Assembly (NCBI RefSeq): GCF_029946505.1
Contig: NZ_JARZHG010000018.1
Span: forward strand, 167,749 to 231,748
DNA: 64,000 nt
Reading direction: 5' to 3'
Source: Polyangium sp. y55x31
GTDB taxonomy: Bacteria; Myxococcota_A; Polyangia; Polyangiales; Polyangiaceae
This document shows positions 49,947 through 60,098 of this stretch, piece after piece (position 1 is the first letter of the stretch; each line of letters opens with the position of its first letter). The notes under the pieces are model-generated. The model saw only the letters and a list, made by a program, of their open reading frames with translations, ran no database searches and was not told where the DNA came from. The position numbers and the translations under genes are program-made.

Positions 49947-50513
49947 TTACTCGTTCGACGCGGTCTCGCCCGAGCTCGCCGTCGAGGCGGTCTCGGCCGA
50001 GGCCGACGCGGCCGTCGTGGGCTCCGCGGTCACCGCGGCAGCCGGCTCCTCGGGAGCCTGCTTGTCGGTCACCGGCGCGGCATCGATGAACTCGATGTAG
50101 ACCATCGGCGCATTGTCGCCGCGGCGGTTGCCGAGCTTGATGATGCGCGTGTAGCCACCGGGCCGGCCCTCGAAGCGCTTCGAGAGGTCGAGCATCACCT
50201 TCTCGACGACGTCGACCTTGGTCCCGTCGGCCTTCACGCCGAAGCGCGGCACGTACGACGAGACGAGGCGCTCGGCGTGGAGCCGGCGCGCCTTGTCGGC
50301 CGCCGACAGCTCGCTCTGCGCGGTATAGGCGACCTTGCCGAGGCGCGTGGCCTTGGTGATGAGCCGCTCCGCGACGCGCCGGAGCTCCTTGGCCTTCGCG
50401 TCCGTCGTCTCGATGCGCTCGTGGGTGATCAGGTTCGCCGTCAAGTTGCGCAGCATCGCGCGCCGGCTCGACGTGTCCCGACCAAACTGCCTCCCCGCCT
50501 TCTTATGACGCAT
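49947..50513 (-). CDS. rplQ: Ribosomal protein bL17 with acidic C-terminal extension
   Basis: 188 residues; bL17 is usually 115-130. The core (MRHKKAGRQFGRDTSSRRAM ... RIIKLGNRRGDNAPMVYIEF) is normal and sits near the peptide exit region of the large subunit. The last 50 or so residues are an Ala/Thr/Ser/Glu-rich tail that is probably disordered. Last gene of the ribosomal block, 10 bp after rpoA, followed by two hairpins. Confidence 0.95.
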   Translation of the reverse strand: MRHKKAGRQFGRDTSSRRAMLRNLTANLITHERIETTDAKAKELRRVAERLITKATRLGKVAYTAQSELSAADKARRLHAERLVSSYVPRFGVKADGTKVDVVEKVMLDLSKRFEGRPGGYTRIIKLGNRRGDNAPMVYIEFIDAAPVTDKQAPEEPAAAVTAEPTTAASASAETASTASSGETASNE

Positions 50514-50523
50514 ATCGCACCCT

Positions 50524-51567
50524 CTAGGCTTGCGCCTGCTGCGCCTTCCAGCGCTCGAGCAGCTGCGGCCAGTTGTCGATCTTCATACCGAGCGAAAGTC
50601 CCATGTTCGCGAGGATCTCTTTGATCTCCTTCAGGGACTTCCGACCGAAGTTCTTGGTCTTCAGCATGTCCTGCTCGGTCCGCTGCACGAGCTCGCCGAT
50701 CAGGGTGATGTTCGCGTTCTGGAGGCAGTTGGCGCTGCGCACGCTGAGCTCGAGCTCCTCGACCGAGCGGAAGAGGTTCTCGTTCAGCGGCTCCTCGTCG
50801 CCCGGCACGGTCTGGTAGCTCGTCTCCTCCGACTCCTCGAAGTTGACCCAGATCGAGAGCTGCTCCTTCAGGATCTTCGCAGCGAACGCGACCGCGTCCT
50901 GGGGCAGCACCGAGCCGTTCGTCCAGACCTCGAGCGTCAGCTTGTCGTAATCGGTCACCTGACCGACGCGCGCGTTCTGGATCGTGTAGTTGACCTTCCG
51001 GATGGGCGAGAACAGCGCATCGATGGGGATCGTCCCGATCGCCATCGTCGGCGTCTTGTTCCGCTCCGCGGGCACGTAGCCGCGGCCGACGTTCACCGTC
51101 AGCTCCATCGCGAGCGGGCCCTTCTTGTCGAGCACCGCGATGAGGTGATCGGGGTTCAGCACGCTGAGCCCGTCGACGAGCTGAATGTCACGCGCGTACA
51201 CCGGCCCCGGGCCCTCTTTGTCGACGCGGACCGTGTAGGTACGCGCGGCGGCCGCCTTGAAGACGACCTCCTTGAGGTTGAGGATGATGTCGCTGACGTC
51301 CTCGACGACGTCGGGCACGGTGGTGAACTCGTGCAGCGCCCCCTCGATGCGGACGGCGGTGATCGCCGCGCCCTGCAGCGACGAGAGGAGCACGCGGCGG
51401 AGCGAGTTGCCGATCGTGATCCCGAAGCCGCGCTCGAGAGGCTCGCAGGTGAACTTCGCGTAGAAGTTGTTCGCCGACTCGGTGTCGATCGAGATGCCCT
51501 TCGGGCGGATCAGATCGCGCCAGTTTCGCGCGATCATCGTCATGCTTCCGCTGGTCTGCATCGTCAT
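50524..51567 (-). CDS. rpoA: RNA polymerase alpha subunit
   Basis: 347 residues. The N-terminal dimerisation domain ([20 protein letters not shown], which nucleates core assembly) and the C-terminal DNA/activator-binding domain ([20 protein letters not shown]) are both intact. ATG 51567 is preferred because AGAGGA lies at ribosome-binding distance; the longer open frame upstream is not conserved. It is separated from rpsD by 196 nt that contain a terminator-like hairpin. Confidence 0.97.
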   Translation of the reverse strand: MTMQTSGSMTMIARNWRDLIRPKGISIDTESANNFYAKFTCEPLERGFGITIGNSLRRVLLSSLQGAAITAVRIEGALHEFTTVPDVVEDVSDIILNLKEVVFKAAAARTYTVRVDKEGPGPVYARDIQLVDGLSVLNPDHLIAVLDKKGPLAMELTVNVGRGYVPAERNKTPTMAIGTIPIDALFSPIRKVNYTIQNARVGQVTDYDKLTLEVWTNGSVLPQDAVAFAAKILKEQLSIWVNFEESEETSYQTVPGDEEPLNENLFRSVEELELSVRSANCLQNANITLIGELVQRTEQDMLKTKNFGRKSLKEIKEILANMGLSLGMKIDNWPQLLERWKAQQAQA

Positions 51568-51665
51568 CAGCGTCCTCTTTCTTCGAGGGGTTCGCGCGGA
51601 GATCTCACCTTCGTCACCGCACTCGGTGAGCGAAAGCCGTCTCCTGCCCGCGTCGCGCCGGTTGG

Positions 51666-51724
51666 CGCTTTTTTCCTGCAATCAAAAAGCGATCGGGGCC
51701 GCGCTCCATCGCACGCCCCCGATC
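51666..51724 (-). terminator. Terminator-like structures between rpsD and rpoA
   Basis: Reading the minus strand, GATCGGGG pairs with CCCCGATC (51724-51691), followed at once by GCTTTTTG. The TTTTT tract begins a second 8 bp hairpin, CGCTTTTT/AAAAAGCG (51691-51666). The first fits an intrinsic terminator or attenuator that would lower rpoA-rplQ expression relative to the genes upstream, and the second overlaps it as a possible alternative fold. Confidence 0.6.
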
Positions 51725-51763
51725 AGCTTTCCGAAACGTTCACCGCAAGACCACCGAACGGAA

Positions 51764-52393
51764 TCAGCGCGAGTAGTACTCGACGACGAGCTGCTCGCGG
51801 ATCTCCGGCTCATTGAGGTCCTCGCGGACCGGGGTCGACTTGACCGAACCCGAGAACGACCCGCGCTCGGCCTCGAGCCACGAGGCGATCGGGCGCTTGT
51901 CCGCGCCGGCCACAGCGGCCGCCACGAACTTGAACTTCTTCGCGCCCTCGGTGAGCTCCACGCGATCGCCCACCCGAACCACGAAGCTCGGGATGTCGAG
52001 GCGCTTGCCGTTCACCTTCACGTGACCGTGGCGCACGAGCTGACGAGCCTCGGAGCGCGACGCCGCGTAGCCGAGCCGATGCACGACGTTGTCGAGGCGA
52101 CGCTCGAGGAGCGCCAGCATCTCTTCACCCGTGCGGCCCTTGCGGCGGCTCGCCTCCTGGAAGTAGCCGTGGAACTGGCTCTCGAGAACGCCGTAGATGC
52201 GACGCACCTTTTGCTTCTCGCGGAGCCGGACGGCGTACTCGCTGAGCTTGATACGACCCTGACCATGCTGGCCGGGCGGGTAAGGACGCCGCGTGTAGGC
52301 ACACTTCTCCGAGTAGCAGCGCTCTCCCTTGAGGTAGAGCTTCATGCCTTCGCGGCGGCAGAGCTTGCAGACAGGACCAACGTAGCGAGCCAT
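51764..52393 (-). CDS. rpsD: Ribosomal protein uS4
   Basis: 209 residues. 16S rRNA-binding assembly protein. Four cysteines (C9, C12, C26, C31) make this the zinc-containing form. The S4 RNA-binding domain ([21 protein letters not shown]) is typical. In other bacteria S4 represses its own operon, and the structured leader that follows may be relevant. Confidence 0.97.
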   Translation of the reverse strand: MARYVGPVCKLCRREGMKLYLKGERCYSEKCAYTRRPYPPGQHGQGRIKLSEYAVRLREKQKVRRIYGVLESQFHGYFQEASRRKGRTGEEMLALLERRLDNVVHRLGYAASRSEARQLVRHGHVKVNGKRLDIPSFVVRVGDRVELTEGAKKFKFVAAAVAGADKRPIASWLEAERGSFSGSVKSTPVREDLNEPEIREQLVVEYYSR

Positions 52394-52429
52394 GTTCGTA
52401 ACCTCGAGCGGACTCCCGCGCGCGCTGCC

Positions 52430-52834
52430 TCAGACCCGGCGCCGCTTGGGCGGCCGGCAACCGTTGTGCGGAATGGGCGTGACGTCGCGGATCAACGTCA
52501 CCTTGAAGCCGGCCGTCTGCAGCGCCCGGAGCGCGCTCTCGCGCCCGGCGCCAGGGCCCTTCACGAATACGGCCACCGACCGCATCCCGTGCTCCTGCGC
52601 CCGCCGCGCCGCCTCTTCGGCAGCGAGCTGCGCAGCGAAGGGCGTCGACTTACGCGACCCCTTGAACCCGCGCGCACCGGCCGACGACCACGCCACGGCA
52701 TTGCCGTTGATGTCCGTGATCGTCACGACCGTGTTGTTGAACGTCGACTGGATGTGCGCGATCCCAGCCGCGATGTTCTTCTTGACCTTCTTCTTCTGCT
52801 TGGCCTTGGTGGCCGCCGTCTTCGGACTCGCCAT
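52430..52834 (-). CDS. rpsK: Ribosomal protein uS11
   Basis: 134 residues. Platform protein of the small subunit near the mRNA exit. The conserved [37 protein letters not shown] and C-terminal [15 protein letters not shown] confirm it. The N-terminus carries a short Lys-rich stretch ([11 protein letters not shown]). Confidence 0.97.
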   Translation of the reverse strand: MASPKTAATKAKQKKKVKKNIAAGIAHIQSTFNNTVVTITDINGNAVAWSSAGARGFKGSRKSTPFAAQLAAEEAARRAQEHGMRSVAVFVKGPGAGRESALRALQTAGFKVTLIRDVTPIPHNGCRPPKRRRV

Positions 52835-52857
52835 AGCGTCCTCTTCCTAACGTCCCG

Positions 52858-53238
<381 letters not shown>

Positions 53239-53250
53239 GGTTGCTCCAGC

Positions 53251-53364
53251 TCAGCCCTGACGCTGCTTGTGGCGAGGGTTCTCGCAGATCACGCGCACGA
53301 CGCCGCGACGGCGCACCACCTTGCACTTGTCGCAGATTTTCTTGACGCTCGGTCGCACCTTCAT
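53251..53364 (-). CDS. rpmJ: Ribosomal protein bL36
   Basis: 37 residues, [20 protein letters not shown] then [17 protein letters not shown]. This is the zinc form with ligands C11, C14, C27 and H32. It sits between infA and rpsM, the common bacterial position. A small gene that is easily missed, but the sequence is unmistakable. Confidence 0.97.
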   Translation of the reverse strand: MKVRPSVKKICDKCKVVRRRGVVRVICENPRHKQRQG

Positions 53365-53412
53365 GACGCGGCTCCGTTCCCTGTCCTCGCTCCGCTATTT
53401 GGGCTGCTTGGT

Positions 53413-53667
53413 CTACTTGTGACGATACGTGATCCGGCCACGCGTCGGGTCGTAGGGCGAAACCTCGACCGTAACGCGATCGCCGGGCAAAATCTTGATG
53501 TAGTACTGACGCATCCGGCCGCTGATGGTCGCGAGCACCCCGAGACCATTGTCAGCCTTCACCCGAAACATCGCGTTCGGAAGAGCCTCCTGAACGACGC
53601 CATCGAACTCGAGCTTGTCGCCCTTCGGTTCCTTCGCGGGTTTCGAGCTTTGGTTCGATCGCCTCAT
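53413..53667 (-). CDS. infA: Translation initiation factor IF-1
   Basis: 84 residues; the family is usually 72, and the extra residues are a basic N-terminal leader ([20 protein letters not shown]). The OB-fold core ([36 protein letters not shown]) is normal and occupies the ribosomal A site during initiation. Its ATG overlaps the adk stop by 4 bp. The methionine aminopeptidase gene often found between adk and infA is absent. Confidence 0.96.
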   Translation of the reverse strand: MRRSNQSSKPAKEPKGDKLEFDGVVQEALPNAMFRVKADNGLGVLATISGRMRQYYIKILPGDRVTVEVSPYDPTRGRITYRHK

Positions 53668-54302
53668 GACTCTTCCGGATGCGCTCGGCCAAGGGCCCCG
53701 AGCACCCTCGCCGTGACCTCCTCAGGTTTGCCGACACCGTCGACACGCCGGAGGAGACCTTTTGCTTCGTAGTAGGGCAGGAGCGCCGCCGTCATCGCCT
53801 CGTATGCATCGAGACGCTTTCCGACGGCCTCCGGCCGATCGTCCGCCCGATGCTCTAGCTCGGCATCCGGGGGCGGCGGATTATAGACGAGATGGTAGAT
53901 CTGTCCAGACCTTTTGTCGGTCCGACGGTGGATCAAGCGCTCCTCCAGGAGAGATCGCGCTACATCCAGCTGCAAAACAGCATCGATCGTGAGGCGACGA
54001 CCCGCAAGCAGACGCTCAAGCGCCTCGGCCTGGGGGACCGTACGCGGAAAACCGTCGAGCAAGAAGCCGTTCTTGCAGTCCACGTCGTCGATGCGCTTGT
54101 CGATGAGCTCGATCATCGCCTCGTCCGGGACAAGGCCGCCCGCGTCCATGATCGCGCGGTACCGCGGATCGAGCGTGCCGGCCGCCTTCGCCGCGCGAAG
54201 CATGTCGCCCGTCGAGATCTGCGGGATCCCAAACTTGCCGGTGAGGACCTTCGCCTGCGTGCCTTTGCCCGAACCAGGCGGACCAACCAAGATCGCGATC
54301 AT
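53664..54302 (-). CDS. adk: Adenylate kinase
   Basis: 212 residues, long form with LID domain. Interconverts ATP, AMP and ADP. P-loop [11 protein letters not shown], the AMP-binding [10 protein letters not shown] and [10 protein letters not shown], and LID residues ([19 protein letters not shown]) are present. The LID lacks the four-cysteine zinc site. ATG 54302 has AAGGGAGAG upstream. It lies between secY and infA as in many bacteria. Confidence 0.96.
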   Translation of the reverse strand: MIAILVGPPGSGKGTQAKVLTGKFGIPQISTGDMLRAAKAAGTLDPRYRAIMDAGGLVPDEAMIELIDKRIDDVDCKNGFLLDGFPRTVPQAEALERLLAGRRLTIDAVLQLDVARSLLEERLIHRRTDKRSGQIYHLVYNPPPPDAELEHRADDRPEAVGKRLDAYEAMTAALLPYYEAKGLLRRVDGVGKPEEVTARVLGALGRAHPEES

Positions 54303-54318
54303 CCGAAGCTCTCCCTTC

Positions 54319-55647
54319 TCATCCCTCGGGCAGGCGCCGCGCCCGAATGCGGCTCGCCCCAGGGCCGGTGAGCCCTTCGTAGCTGCGCGTGATGAGCTGC
54401 GCCTCGATCTGATTGACCGTATCCAGCGCAACACCCACGACGATCATCAGGGACGTCCCGCCAAACGTGATCTGCACACGCAGGAGGTCACCAACCACCG
54501 ACGGCAAGACACACACGGCCGCGACGTACATCGCCCCGCCAAACGTGATACGGTTCATCACGCCCTGGATGTAGTCCGCCGTCTGCTTGCCCGGGCGGAT
54601 CCCGGGGATGTTCGCCTGCTGCTTCTTGAGGTTCTCCGCCACGTCGACCGGTTGGAACGTGACGCTCGTGTAGAAGTAGCAGAAGAACACGATCAGGAGC
54701 GCGTAGCCGGTGTTGAACACCCAGCCGCCGCCGCTGATGATCGACTGAAGCTTGTCCGCGCCCGGCACGTTCATGTTCGCCAGCGTCGCGGGGAACATGA
54801 GCAGCGAGGAGGCGAAGATCGGCGGGATCGTGCCCGCCGTGTTCACCTTGAGCGGCAGGTGCGCGTTCTGCGCGCCGTACACGCGCCGCCCCACCTGCCG
54901 GCGGGAGTACACGATCGGAATCTGCCGGCGACCGTTCTCGAAGAACGCGATCACCGCGATCGCACCCACGACGAACGCGCCGACCGCGGAGATCGTGAGC
55001 GGCTGGATGTTGCCCGCGTTCGTCGCGAGATAGCTGCCCACCCAGCCCGGCACGCCCGTCACGATGCCCGCGAAGATCAGGAGCGAGATGCCGTTGCCGA
55101 TCCCGCGCTCCGTGATCTGCTCGCCGATCCACATGAGGAACGCCGTCCCCGTGGTCAGCGTGATCATCGTCATGAGCTGGAAGCCGAGGCCCGGGTGCGT
55201 GACGATGCCCGCGCCCGCGTCCGAGGCCGACCAGCCCTCGACGAGCTTGGCGCTGCCGTACGCCTGGAAGAGCGACAGAGCGACCGTGCCGTAGCGCGTG
55301 TATTGATCGATCTTGCGCCGCCCCTGCTCTCCCTCTTTGCGCAGCTCGTCGATGGGCTTGTAGACCATGCCCATCAACTGGATGATGATCGATGCCGAGA
55401 TGTACGGCATGATCCCGAGCGCAAAGAGGGAGAAGTTCTCCAGCGCGCCGCCGGAGAACATGTTGAAGAAGTTCAGCAGTCCGCCCGACTGCTTGGCCAT
55501 GTACTTCGACATGGCGGCGCGGTCGACGCCCGGGACCGTGACGAAGACCCCGATGCGGTACACGGCCAGCATCACGAGGGTGAAGATCACCCTGCGCCGG
55601 AGCTCCGGGACCTTGTGGAAGTTCGCAATTCCCGCGAGTGTGGCCAT
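54319..55647 (-). CDS. secY: Protein translocase subunit SecY
   Basis: 442 residues. The central channel of the Sec translocon, with ten transmembrane helices. Plug and pore regions (KQSGGLLNFFNMFSGGALEN, ALGIMPYISASIIIQLM) and the cytoplasmic loop GVPGWVGSYLATN are recognisable. Encoded between rplO and adk as usual. Translated after a 45 bp gap. Confidence 0.97.
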   Translation of the reverse strand: MATLAGIANFHKVPELRRRVIFTLVMLAVYRIGVFVTVPGVDRAAMSKYMAKQSGGLLNFFNMFSGGALENFSLFALGIMPYISASIIIQLMGMVYKPIDELRKEGEQGRRKIDQYTRYGTVALSLFQAYGSAKLVEGWSASDAGAGIVTHPGLGFQLMTMITLTTGTAFLMWIGEQITERGIGNGISLLIFAGIVTGVPGWVGSYLATNAGNIQPLTISAVGAFVVGAIAVIAFFENGRRQIPIVYSRRQVGRRVYGAQNAHLPLKVNTAGTIPPIFASSLLMFPATLANMNVPGADKLQSIISGGGWVFNTGYALLIVFFCYFYTSVTFQPVDVAENLKKQQANIPGIRPGKQTADYIQGVMNRITFGGAMYVAAVCVLPSVVGDLLRVQITFGGTSLMIVVGVALDTVNQIEAQLITRSYEGLTGPGASRIRARRLPEG

Positions 55648-55692
55648 GGTACGTCGGTGTGCTGCCTTGGGGGGGCTCGAGCCGAGAGGACG

Positions 55693-56166
55693 TTAGGCTT
55701 GCGCCGAAGCCTTGCCGGGCGCAAGCACGATCGCCTTGCCGCCCGCCGCCTCGATCTTGGCGATGGCGCTCTTCGAGAACCGGTGCGCCGTCACGGTGAG
55801 CTTCTTCGTGAGCTCGCCGTCGCCGAGCACCTTGATGAGGTCGTAACGACCCTGGAGCAGGCGCTTGCTCTCCAGCGCTTCCTGGTTCACGTCCGCGCCA
55901 GCCTCGAAGATCTCGAGGTCGCCGACGTTCACGTTCGCGACGATCGCCGCGAGCGGGTTGCGGAAGCCGCGCTTCGGGAGGCGACGCTGAATCGGCGTCT
56001 GGCCGCCCTGGAAGTGCTTCTTGCCGATGTTGCCCGTCGACCGGGCCTTCTGGCCCTTCTGGCCACGCCCGGCCGTCTTGCCGAGGCCGGAGCCCACGCC
56101 GCGGCCGACGCGGGTCTCCTTCTTGTTGGCGCCTTCCGGGGCCTGAAGCTTCGAGAGGATGTCCAT
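55693..56166 (-). CDS. rplO: Ribosomal protein uL15
   Basis: 157 residues. Late-assembly 50S protein. The Gly/Lys-rich N-terminal arm ([20 protein letters not shown]) and [19 protein letters not shown] are typical. It lies 13 bp after rpmD and 45 bp before secY. Confidence 0.96.
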   Translation of the reverse strand: MDILSKLQAPEGANKKETRVGRGVGSGLGKTAGRGQKGQKARSTGNIGKKHFQGGQTPIQRRLPKRGFRNPLAAIVANVNVGDLEIFEAGADVNQEALESKRLLQGRYDLIKVLGDGELTKKLTVTAHRFSKSAIAKIEAAGGKAIVLAPGKASAQA

Positions 56167-56179
56167 GCTACTTCGCTTT

Positions 56180-56389
56180 CTACTTCGACGCCTGGGCGCC
56201 GTTGCCGTCGACTTCCTCGACCGAAACGAGGTGCATCACCTTCTTGACCATGCCACGGAACGAGGGCGTGTTCGCCACGAGCACCTCATTGCCCGGCTTG
56301 CGGAGGCCGAGGCCCCGCAAAACCTTGCGCGTGTGCTCCGTCTGGCCCGTCACGCTGCCCGTCTGCCGCACGCGGAGATGGGTCTTCAC
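56180..56389 (-). CDS. rpmD: Ribosomal protein uL30
   Basis: 69 residues; the usual length is about 60, with a short C-terminal tail ([12 protein letters not shown]). The core [20 protein letters not shown] and VMHLV ending are typical. The start overlaps the rpsE stop by 4 bp (ATGA). Confidence 0.94.
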   Translation of the reverse strand: MKTHLRVRQTGSVTGQTEHTRKVLRGLGLRKPGNEVLVANTPSFRGMVKKVMHLVSVEEVDGNGAQASK

Positions 56390-56988
56390 GGCGTACCTCC
56401 TTCACCCCCCTCGCGGGGGTTGCGCGCCGGAGGCATCTGGCTCGCGCGACGACGGTTCGTCGCGCCCGTCACGCTGCCACCCTTGCGCTGCCAACCCACG
56501 TCGTCCGCCTGCATCGAGCGCCGGCCCGCGACCTGCTCCACGCTCTTCAGCGCCTTGAGAGCCGCGACCGTCGCGTGAACGACGTTGTGCGGGTTGCTCG
56601 TGCCGAGCGACTTCGAGAGAACGTCGTGGATGCCCGCGGACTCGACGACCGCGCGCACCGCGCCGCCCGCGATGACGCCCGTTCCAGGGCTCGCCGGCTT
56701 GAGGAGCACCTTGCCCGCGCCGACGTGACCGAACGCGTCGTGCGGGATCGTCGCCCCGTCGAGCGGGATGCGGAAGATGTTCTTGCGGGCCTGGTCGTTG
56801 CCCTTCCGGATCGCCTCCGGGACCTCGTTGGCCTTGCCCAGGCCGACGCCCACATGTCCCGACTCGTCGCCCACCACGACGAGCGCCGAGAAGCTGAAGC
56901 GCCGCCCGCCCTTCACGACCTTGGCGACGCGGTTGATGTGGATCACCCGCTCCTTGAGCTTTTCTTCGTCGACCTGATCGAACGCCAT
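56386..56988 (-). CDS. rpsE: Ribosomal protein uS5
   Basis: 200 residues. Decoding-accuracy protein at the mRNA entry. The N-terminal RNA-binding segment ([35 protein letters not shown]) and the second domain ([33 protein letters not shown]) are normal. A C-terminal tail of about 35 residues is Arg/Gly-rich and longer than in most bacteria. Confidence 0.96.
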   Translation of the reverse strand: MAFDQVDEEKLKERVIHINRVAKVVKGGRRFSFSALVVVGDESGHVGVGLGKANEVPEAIRKGNDQARKNIFRIPLDGATIPHDAFGHVGAGKVLLKPASPGTGVIAGGAVRAVVESAGIHDVLSKSLGTSNPHNVVHATVAALKALKSVEQVAGRRSMQADDVGWQRKGGSVTGATNRRRASQMPPARNPREGGEGGTP

Positions 56989-57074
56989 ACCGTGCCTTCT
57001 TCGTCGTCCGTGAAGTCTTCGCTATCGCCCGAGGCGTTTTGCCCGAGACCCCCACGGGTCCGGCGCCTTCGGGG

Positions 57075-57434
57075 CTAGAACTCGAGCCCCGCCTCCCGCG
57101 CGGCCTGAGCGAGGGCGCTCACGCGCCCGTGATAGAGGTAGCCGTTCCGATCGAACACGACACGGTCGATCTTCTTCGACTTGCAGATCTTGGCGATGAG
57201 CGCCCCGACCTTCTTGGCCGCGTCGACCTTGTTGTCGTTGTCGAGCGTGCCCTTCAGGTCCTTCGACAGCGTCGACGCGTGCGCGACGGTCTGACCCGTC
57301 GTGTCGTCGATCACCTGCGCGTAGATGTGCTTCGCGCTGCGGAAGACGGTGAGGCGCGGGCGAGCGGGCGAGCCGTTCACCTTCTTGCGAATACGGAGCT
57401 TGCGGCGCTCCCGTCCGACGATCTTCATAGCCAT
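57075..57434 (-). CDS. rplR: Ribosomal protein uL18
   Basis: 119 residues. Binds 5S rRNA with uL5. Signatures [19 protein letters not shown] and the C-terminal [20 protein letters not shown] are present. It is separated from rplF by 48 bp containing a hairpin and from rpsE by 86 bp. Confidence 0.96.
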   Translation of the reverse strand: MAMKIVGRERRKLRIRKKVNGSPARPRLTVFRSAKHIYAQVIDDTTGQTVAHASTLSKDLKGTLDNDNKVDAAKKVGALIAKICKSKKIDRVVFDRNGYLYHGRVSALAQAAREAGLEF

Positions 57435-57455
57435 GGTCGTAACCCCGTACCTGTA

Positions 57456-57476
57456 GGGGCGACACGAGGTCGCCCC
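57456..57476. terminator. Hairpin between rplF and rplR
   Basis: GGGGCGAC and GTCGCCCC pair perfectly (8 bp, 5 nt loop) inside the 48 bp spacer. There is no U-run on the minus strand. Probably a processing or stability element rather than a true terminator. Confidence 0.45.
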
Positions 57477-57482
57477 GCTCGG

Positions 57483-58082
57483 TTACTTCTTGCCGCCCTT
57501 ACCGCCAGCCTTGCCGGCCTTCTCGCGAACGCGCTCGCCACGATAACGAACGCCCTTGCCACCGTAGGGCTCCGGCGGACGGAAGCCGCGGATCGTGGCG
57601 GCCGTCTGCCCGATGAGCTCCTTGTCGGCGCCCGTCAGAACGAGGACCGTGCCCTTCGAATCCGCCGGGATCGTCGCCGTGAGGCCCTTCGGCACGTTGA
57701 ACACGACCGGGTGCGAATACCCGAGCGCGAACGTGAGCGTCGTGCCCTTCAGGTCGACACGGTAACCGGTGCCCTTCAGCTCGAGCACACGCTCGTAGCC
57801 GTCGGCCGCACCCTTCACCATGCCGGCGAGCAGCGCTCGCACGAGCCCCTGCAGCCGCGAGCCATCACGCCCGGGGGCCGTCGAGACCACGTGCAGCTTC
57901 GCGCCCTCGACCTTCACGTCGACGGTCGAAGGCAGCTCGCGCGAGAGCTGGCCCTTGGCGCCCTTGATGTCGACCTTGCGCCCCTGCACCGACACGGTGA
58001 CGCCCTTGGGGACGTCCACCGGCCGCTTGCCGATACGCGAAGTCTTGGAGGCCTCGCCTTGTTGCGTCGTAGCCGTCTGCAT
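57483..58082 (-). CDS. rplF: Ribosomal protein uL6
   Basis: 199 residues, two repeated domains, with the C-terminal RNA-binding RPPEPYGGKGVRYRGERVRE. The ATG at 58082 shares one base with the rpsH stop (TGATG), and GAGGTG lies just upstream, so translation is coupled. Two in-frame GTG codons precede it. The ends are longer than usual: an N-terminal TATTQQGEASK and a C-terminal Lys/Gly-rich AGKAGGKGGKK tail. Confidence 0.96.
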   Translation of the reverse strand: MQTATTQQGEASKTSRIGKRPVDVPKGVTVSVQGRKVDIKGAKGQLSRELPSTVDVKVEGAKLHVVSTAPGRDGSRLQGLVRALLAGMVKGAADGYERVLELKGTGYRVDLKGTTLTFALGYSHPVVFNVPKGLTATIPADSKGTVLVLTGADKELIGQTAATIRGFRPPEPYGGKGVRYRGERVREKAGKAGGKGGKK

Positions 58083-58474
58083 CACCACACCTCGCAGATG
58101 AGCTCGCCTCCGAGCTTGTTTTTGCGGGCGTCGCGGTCGCTCATCAGGCCGTGCGAGGTGCTCAGGATCGAGATCCCGAGCCCGGAGAGCACGCGGGGGA
58201 TGCGGTCGTGCTTGACGTACACGCGTCGCCCCGGGCGGCTCACCCGACGGACTCCGTCGATCGCGCTCGAGCGGTCACGCCCGTACTTCAGCACGATCGT
58301 CAGCTTCGCAGGGTTGCCGTCGCTCGGCCGCACGTCCGCGATGTATCCCTCGGACTTGAGGATCTCGGCAACGGCCTGCTTCATTTTGCTTGCAGGAACC
58401 TCGGTCCGATCGTGCCGCGCAAGCGCAGCGTTCCGGATCCGGGTCAGCATGTCGGCGATCGGATCGGTCATCAT
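58082..58474 (-). CDS. rpsH: Ribosomal protein uS8
   Basis: 130 residues. Central assembly protein of the small subunit body. TDPIADMLTRIRNA at the start and the C-terminal GISILSTSHGLMSDRDARKN are diagnostic. In E. coli uS8 represses this operon by binding near the rplE start; whether that applies here is not visible. Confidence 0.97.
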   Translation of the reverse strand: MMTDPIADMLTRIRNAALARHDRTEVPASKMKQAVAEILKSEGYIADVRPSDGNPAKLTIVLKYGRDRSSAIDGVRRVSRPGRRVYVKHDRIPRVLSGLGISILSTSHGLMSDRDARKNKLGGELICEVW

Positions 58475-58478
58475 GGCA

Positions 58479-58664
58479 TCACCAGCTCGCCTTGATCACG
58501 CCCGGCAGCTCGCCTCGGAGCGCGAACGTACGAAGACAGATACGGCAGAGCTCGAAATCGCGGTAATAAGCCCGCGAACGGCCGCACACCTTGCAACGGT
58601 TCCGGTGCCGCACGGCGAACTTGGGCGGCCGGTTCAGCTTGGCGAATTCTTTTGCACGGGCCAT
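58479..58664 (-). CDS. rpsN: Ribosomal protein uS14, zinc-binding short form
   Basis: 61 residues. Four cysteines (C24, C27, C40, C43) in CKVCGRSR and CRICLR make this the zinc (type Z) form rather than the 100-residue zinc-free form. ATG 58664 is the family start. It lies between rplE and rpsH in the standard order. Confidence 0.97.
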   Translation of the reverse strand: MARAKEFAKLNRPPKFAVRHRNRCKVCGRSRAYYRDFELCRICLRTFALRGELPGVIKASW

Positions 58665-58674
58665 CGAACGTTCC

Positions 58675-59409
58675 TCAATGCCTGAACGGGATCCCAAGCT
58701 CCGTGAGAAGGGCTCGTCCCTCCTCGTCGGTGCGCGCGGTCGTCACGAACGAGATGTTCATTCCCTTCACGACGTCGACCTTGTCGTAGTCGATCTCGGG
58801 GAAGATGATCTGCTCGCGCAGACCCATCGTGAAATTGCCCTTGCCGTCGAAACCCTTCGGGCTCACGCCCTTGAAGTCACGCACGCGCGGCAGGGAGAAG
58901 CTGATCAGGCGATCGACGAACTCCCACATCCGCTCGCCGCGCAGCGTCACCATCACGCCGATCGGGAGGTTCTCGCGGAGCTTGAACGTCGCGATCGACT
59001 TGCGGGCGCGCGTCACGACCGGCTTCTGACCCGAGATCGCCCGCATATCCTCGACAGCCGAGTCGATGATCTTCGGGTTCCCGACGGCGGCGCCGAGGCC
59101 CATGTTGATCACGACCTTCTCGAGGCGCGGCACCATCATCGGGTTCTTGTACCCGAAGCGCTTCGTGAGCGCGGCCCCGACGGCGTCCCGGTACTTGTTG
59201 CGCAGACGCGGCGTGTAGCTCGGATCGCGCGGGACATCAGCGACTTCGGCCTGCGGCGTGGCCTTCGCCTCGCCCCTGCCCTTGCCGCCCTTCCCGGCTT
59301 CCTTGCCACCCTTGCCGGCTGCAGCCGCCTGCGGCTTTGCAGCCGCCGGCTTGGCGTCCTTGGGCTTTTCGCCCTTGCCCTTGCCCTTTTCTTCCTTCTT
59401 GTCCGCCAT
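58675..59409 (-). CDS. rplE: Ribosomal protein uL5 with a long basic N-terminal extension
   Basis: 244 residues; uL5 is normally about 180. Residues about 65-244 are a complete uL5 ([72 protein letters not shown]), binding 5S rRNA. The first 60 residues are Lys/Ala/Gly-rich low-complexity sequence ([17 protein letters not shown]). The ATG at 59409 lies 3 bp after rplX in a tight operon with no alternative start near the domain, so the extension is probably translated. Confidence 0.95.
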   Translation of the reverse strand: MADKKEEKGKGKGEKPKDAKPAAAKPQAAAAGKGGKEAGKGGKGRGEAKATPQAEVADVPRDPSYTPRLRNKYRDAVGAALTKRFGYKNPMMVPRLEKVVINMGLGAAVGNPKIIDSAVEDMRAISGQKPVVTRARKSIATFKLRENLPIGVMVTLRGERMWEFVDRLISFSLPRVRDFKGVSPKGFDGKGNFTMGLREQIIFPEIDYDKVDVVKGMNISFVTTARTDEEGRALLTELGIPFRH

Positions 59410-59412
59410 GGC

Positions 59413-59727
59413 TCAGCCTGCCGCGATCACGGCGCCGCTCTTCGCGGTGCGCTGCTTCTTGCCATCGACGACCGTGGACTTCACCCGCGTGGGCTTGCCC
59501 GTCGTCGGATCCACCGGCATCACCTTGGAGGCATGAAGCGGCGCCTCCTTCGTGATCTTGCCGCCTTGCTGATTGCGCGGCGTCGGGCGCTGGTGCCGCG
59601 TCACCACGTTGATCCCCTCGACGACGACCTTGTCGTCCTCCGCGAGGACCTTCGTCACGCGACCCTGCTTGCCCTTGTCCTTGCCGCTGATGACCTGCAC
59701 GAGGTCACCGACTCGGAGCCGTCGCAT
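59413..59727 (-). CDS. rplX: Ribosomal protein uL24
   Basis: 104 residues. Early 50S assembly protein with a KOW motif (GDLVQVISGKDKGKQGRVTKV). The ATG shares one base with the rplN stop. GINVVTRHQRPTPRN follows the family pattern. Confidence 0.96.
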   Translation of the reverse strand: MRRLRVGDLVQVISGKDKGKQGRVTKVLAEDDKVVVEGINVVTRHQRPTPRNQQGGKITKEAPLHASKVMPVDPTTGKPTRVKSTVVDGKKQRTAKSGAVIAAG

Positions 59728-60095
59728 CAGAGCACCTCCGGCGCGAGCGAGATGATCTTCATGAACTTCTTCGCGCGGAGCTCGCGAGCCACCGGCCCGA
59801 AGATACGGGTCCCGATCGGCTCCTTCTCCTTGTTGATGAGCACCGCGCTGTTGGTGTCGAACTTGATGTAGCTGCCGTCCGACCGCTGATACTCACGCGC
59901 CGTGCGCACCACGACCGCGCGGGCCGTGTCGCCCTTCTTCACCTTGGTGCCCGGCATGGCTTCCTTGATGGACACGACGATCACATCGCCGAGTCCCGCG
60001 TACTTGCGACGCGAGCCACCGAGAACCTTGATGCACTTGACGACCCGAGCCCCGGAGTTGTCAGCCACTTCGAGATGCGTCGTGACCTGGATCAT
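59727..60095 (-). CDS. rplN: Ribosomal protein uL14
   Basis: 122 residues, exact family length. Beta-barrel at the subunit interface. [20 protein letters not shown] and the C-terminal [20 protein letters not shown] are diagnostic. Confidence 0.97.
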   Translation of the reverse strand: MIQVTTHLEVADNSGARVVKCIKVLGGSRRKYAGLGDVIVVSIKEAMPGTKVKKGDTARAVVVRTAREYQRSDGSYIKFDTNSAVLINKEKEPIGTRIFGPVARELRAKKFMKIISLAPEVL

Positions 60096-60098
60096 GGC

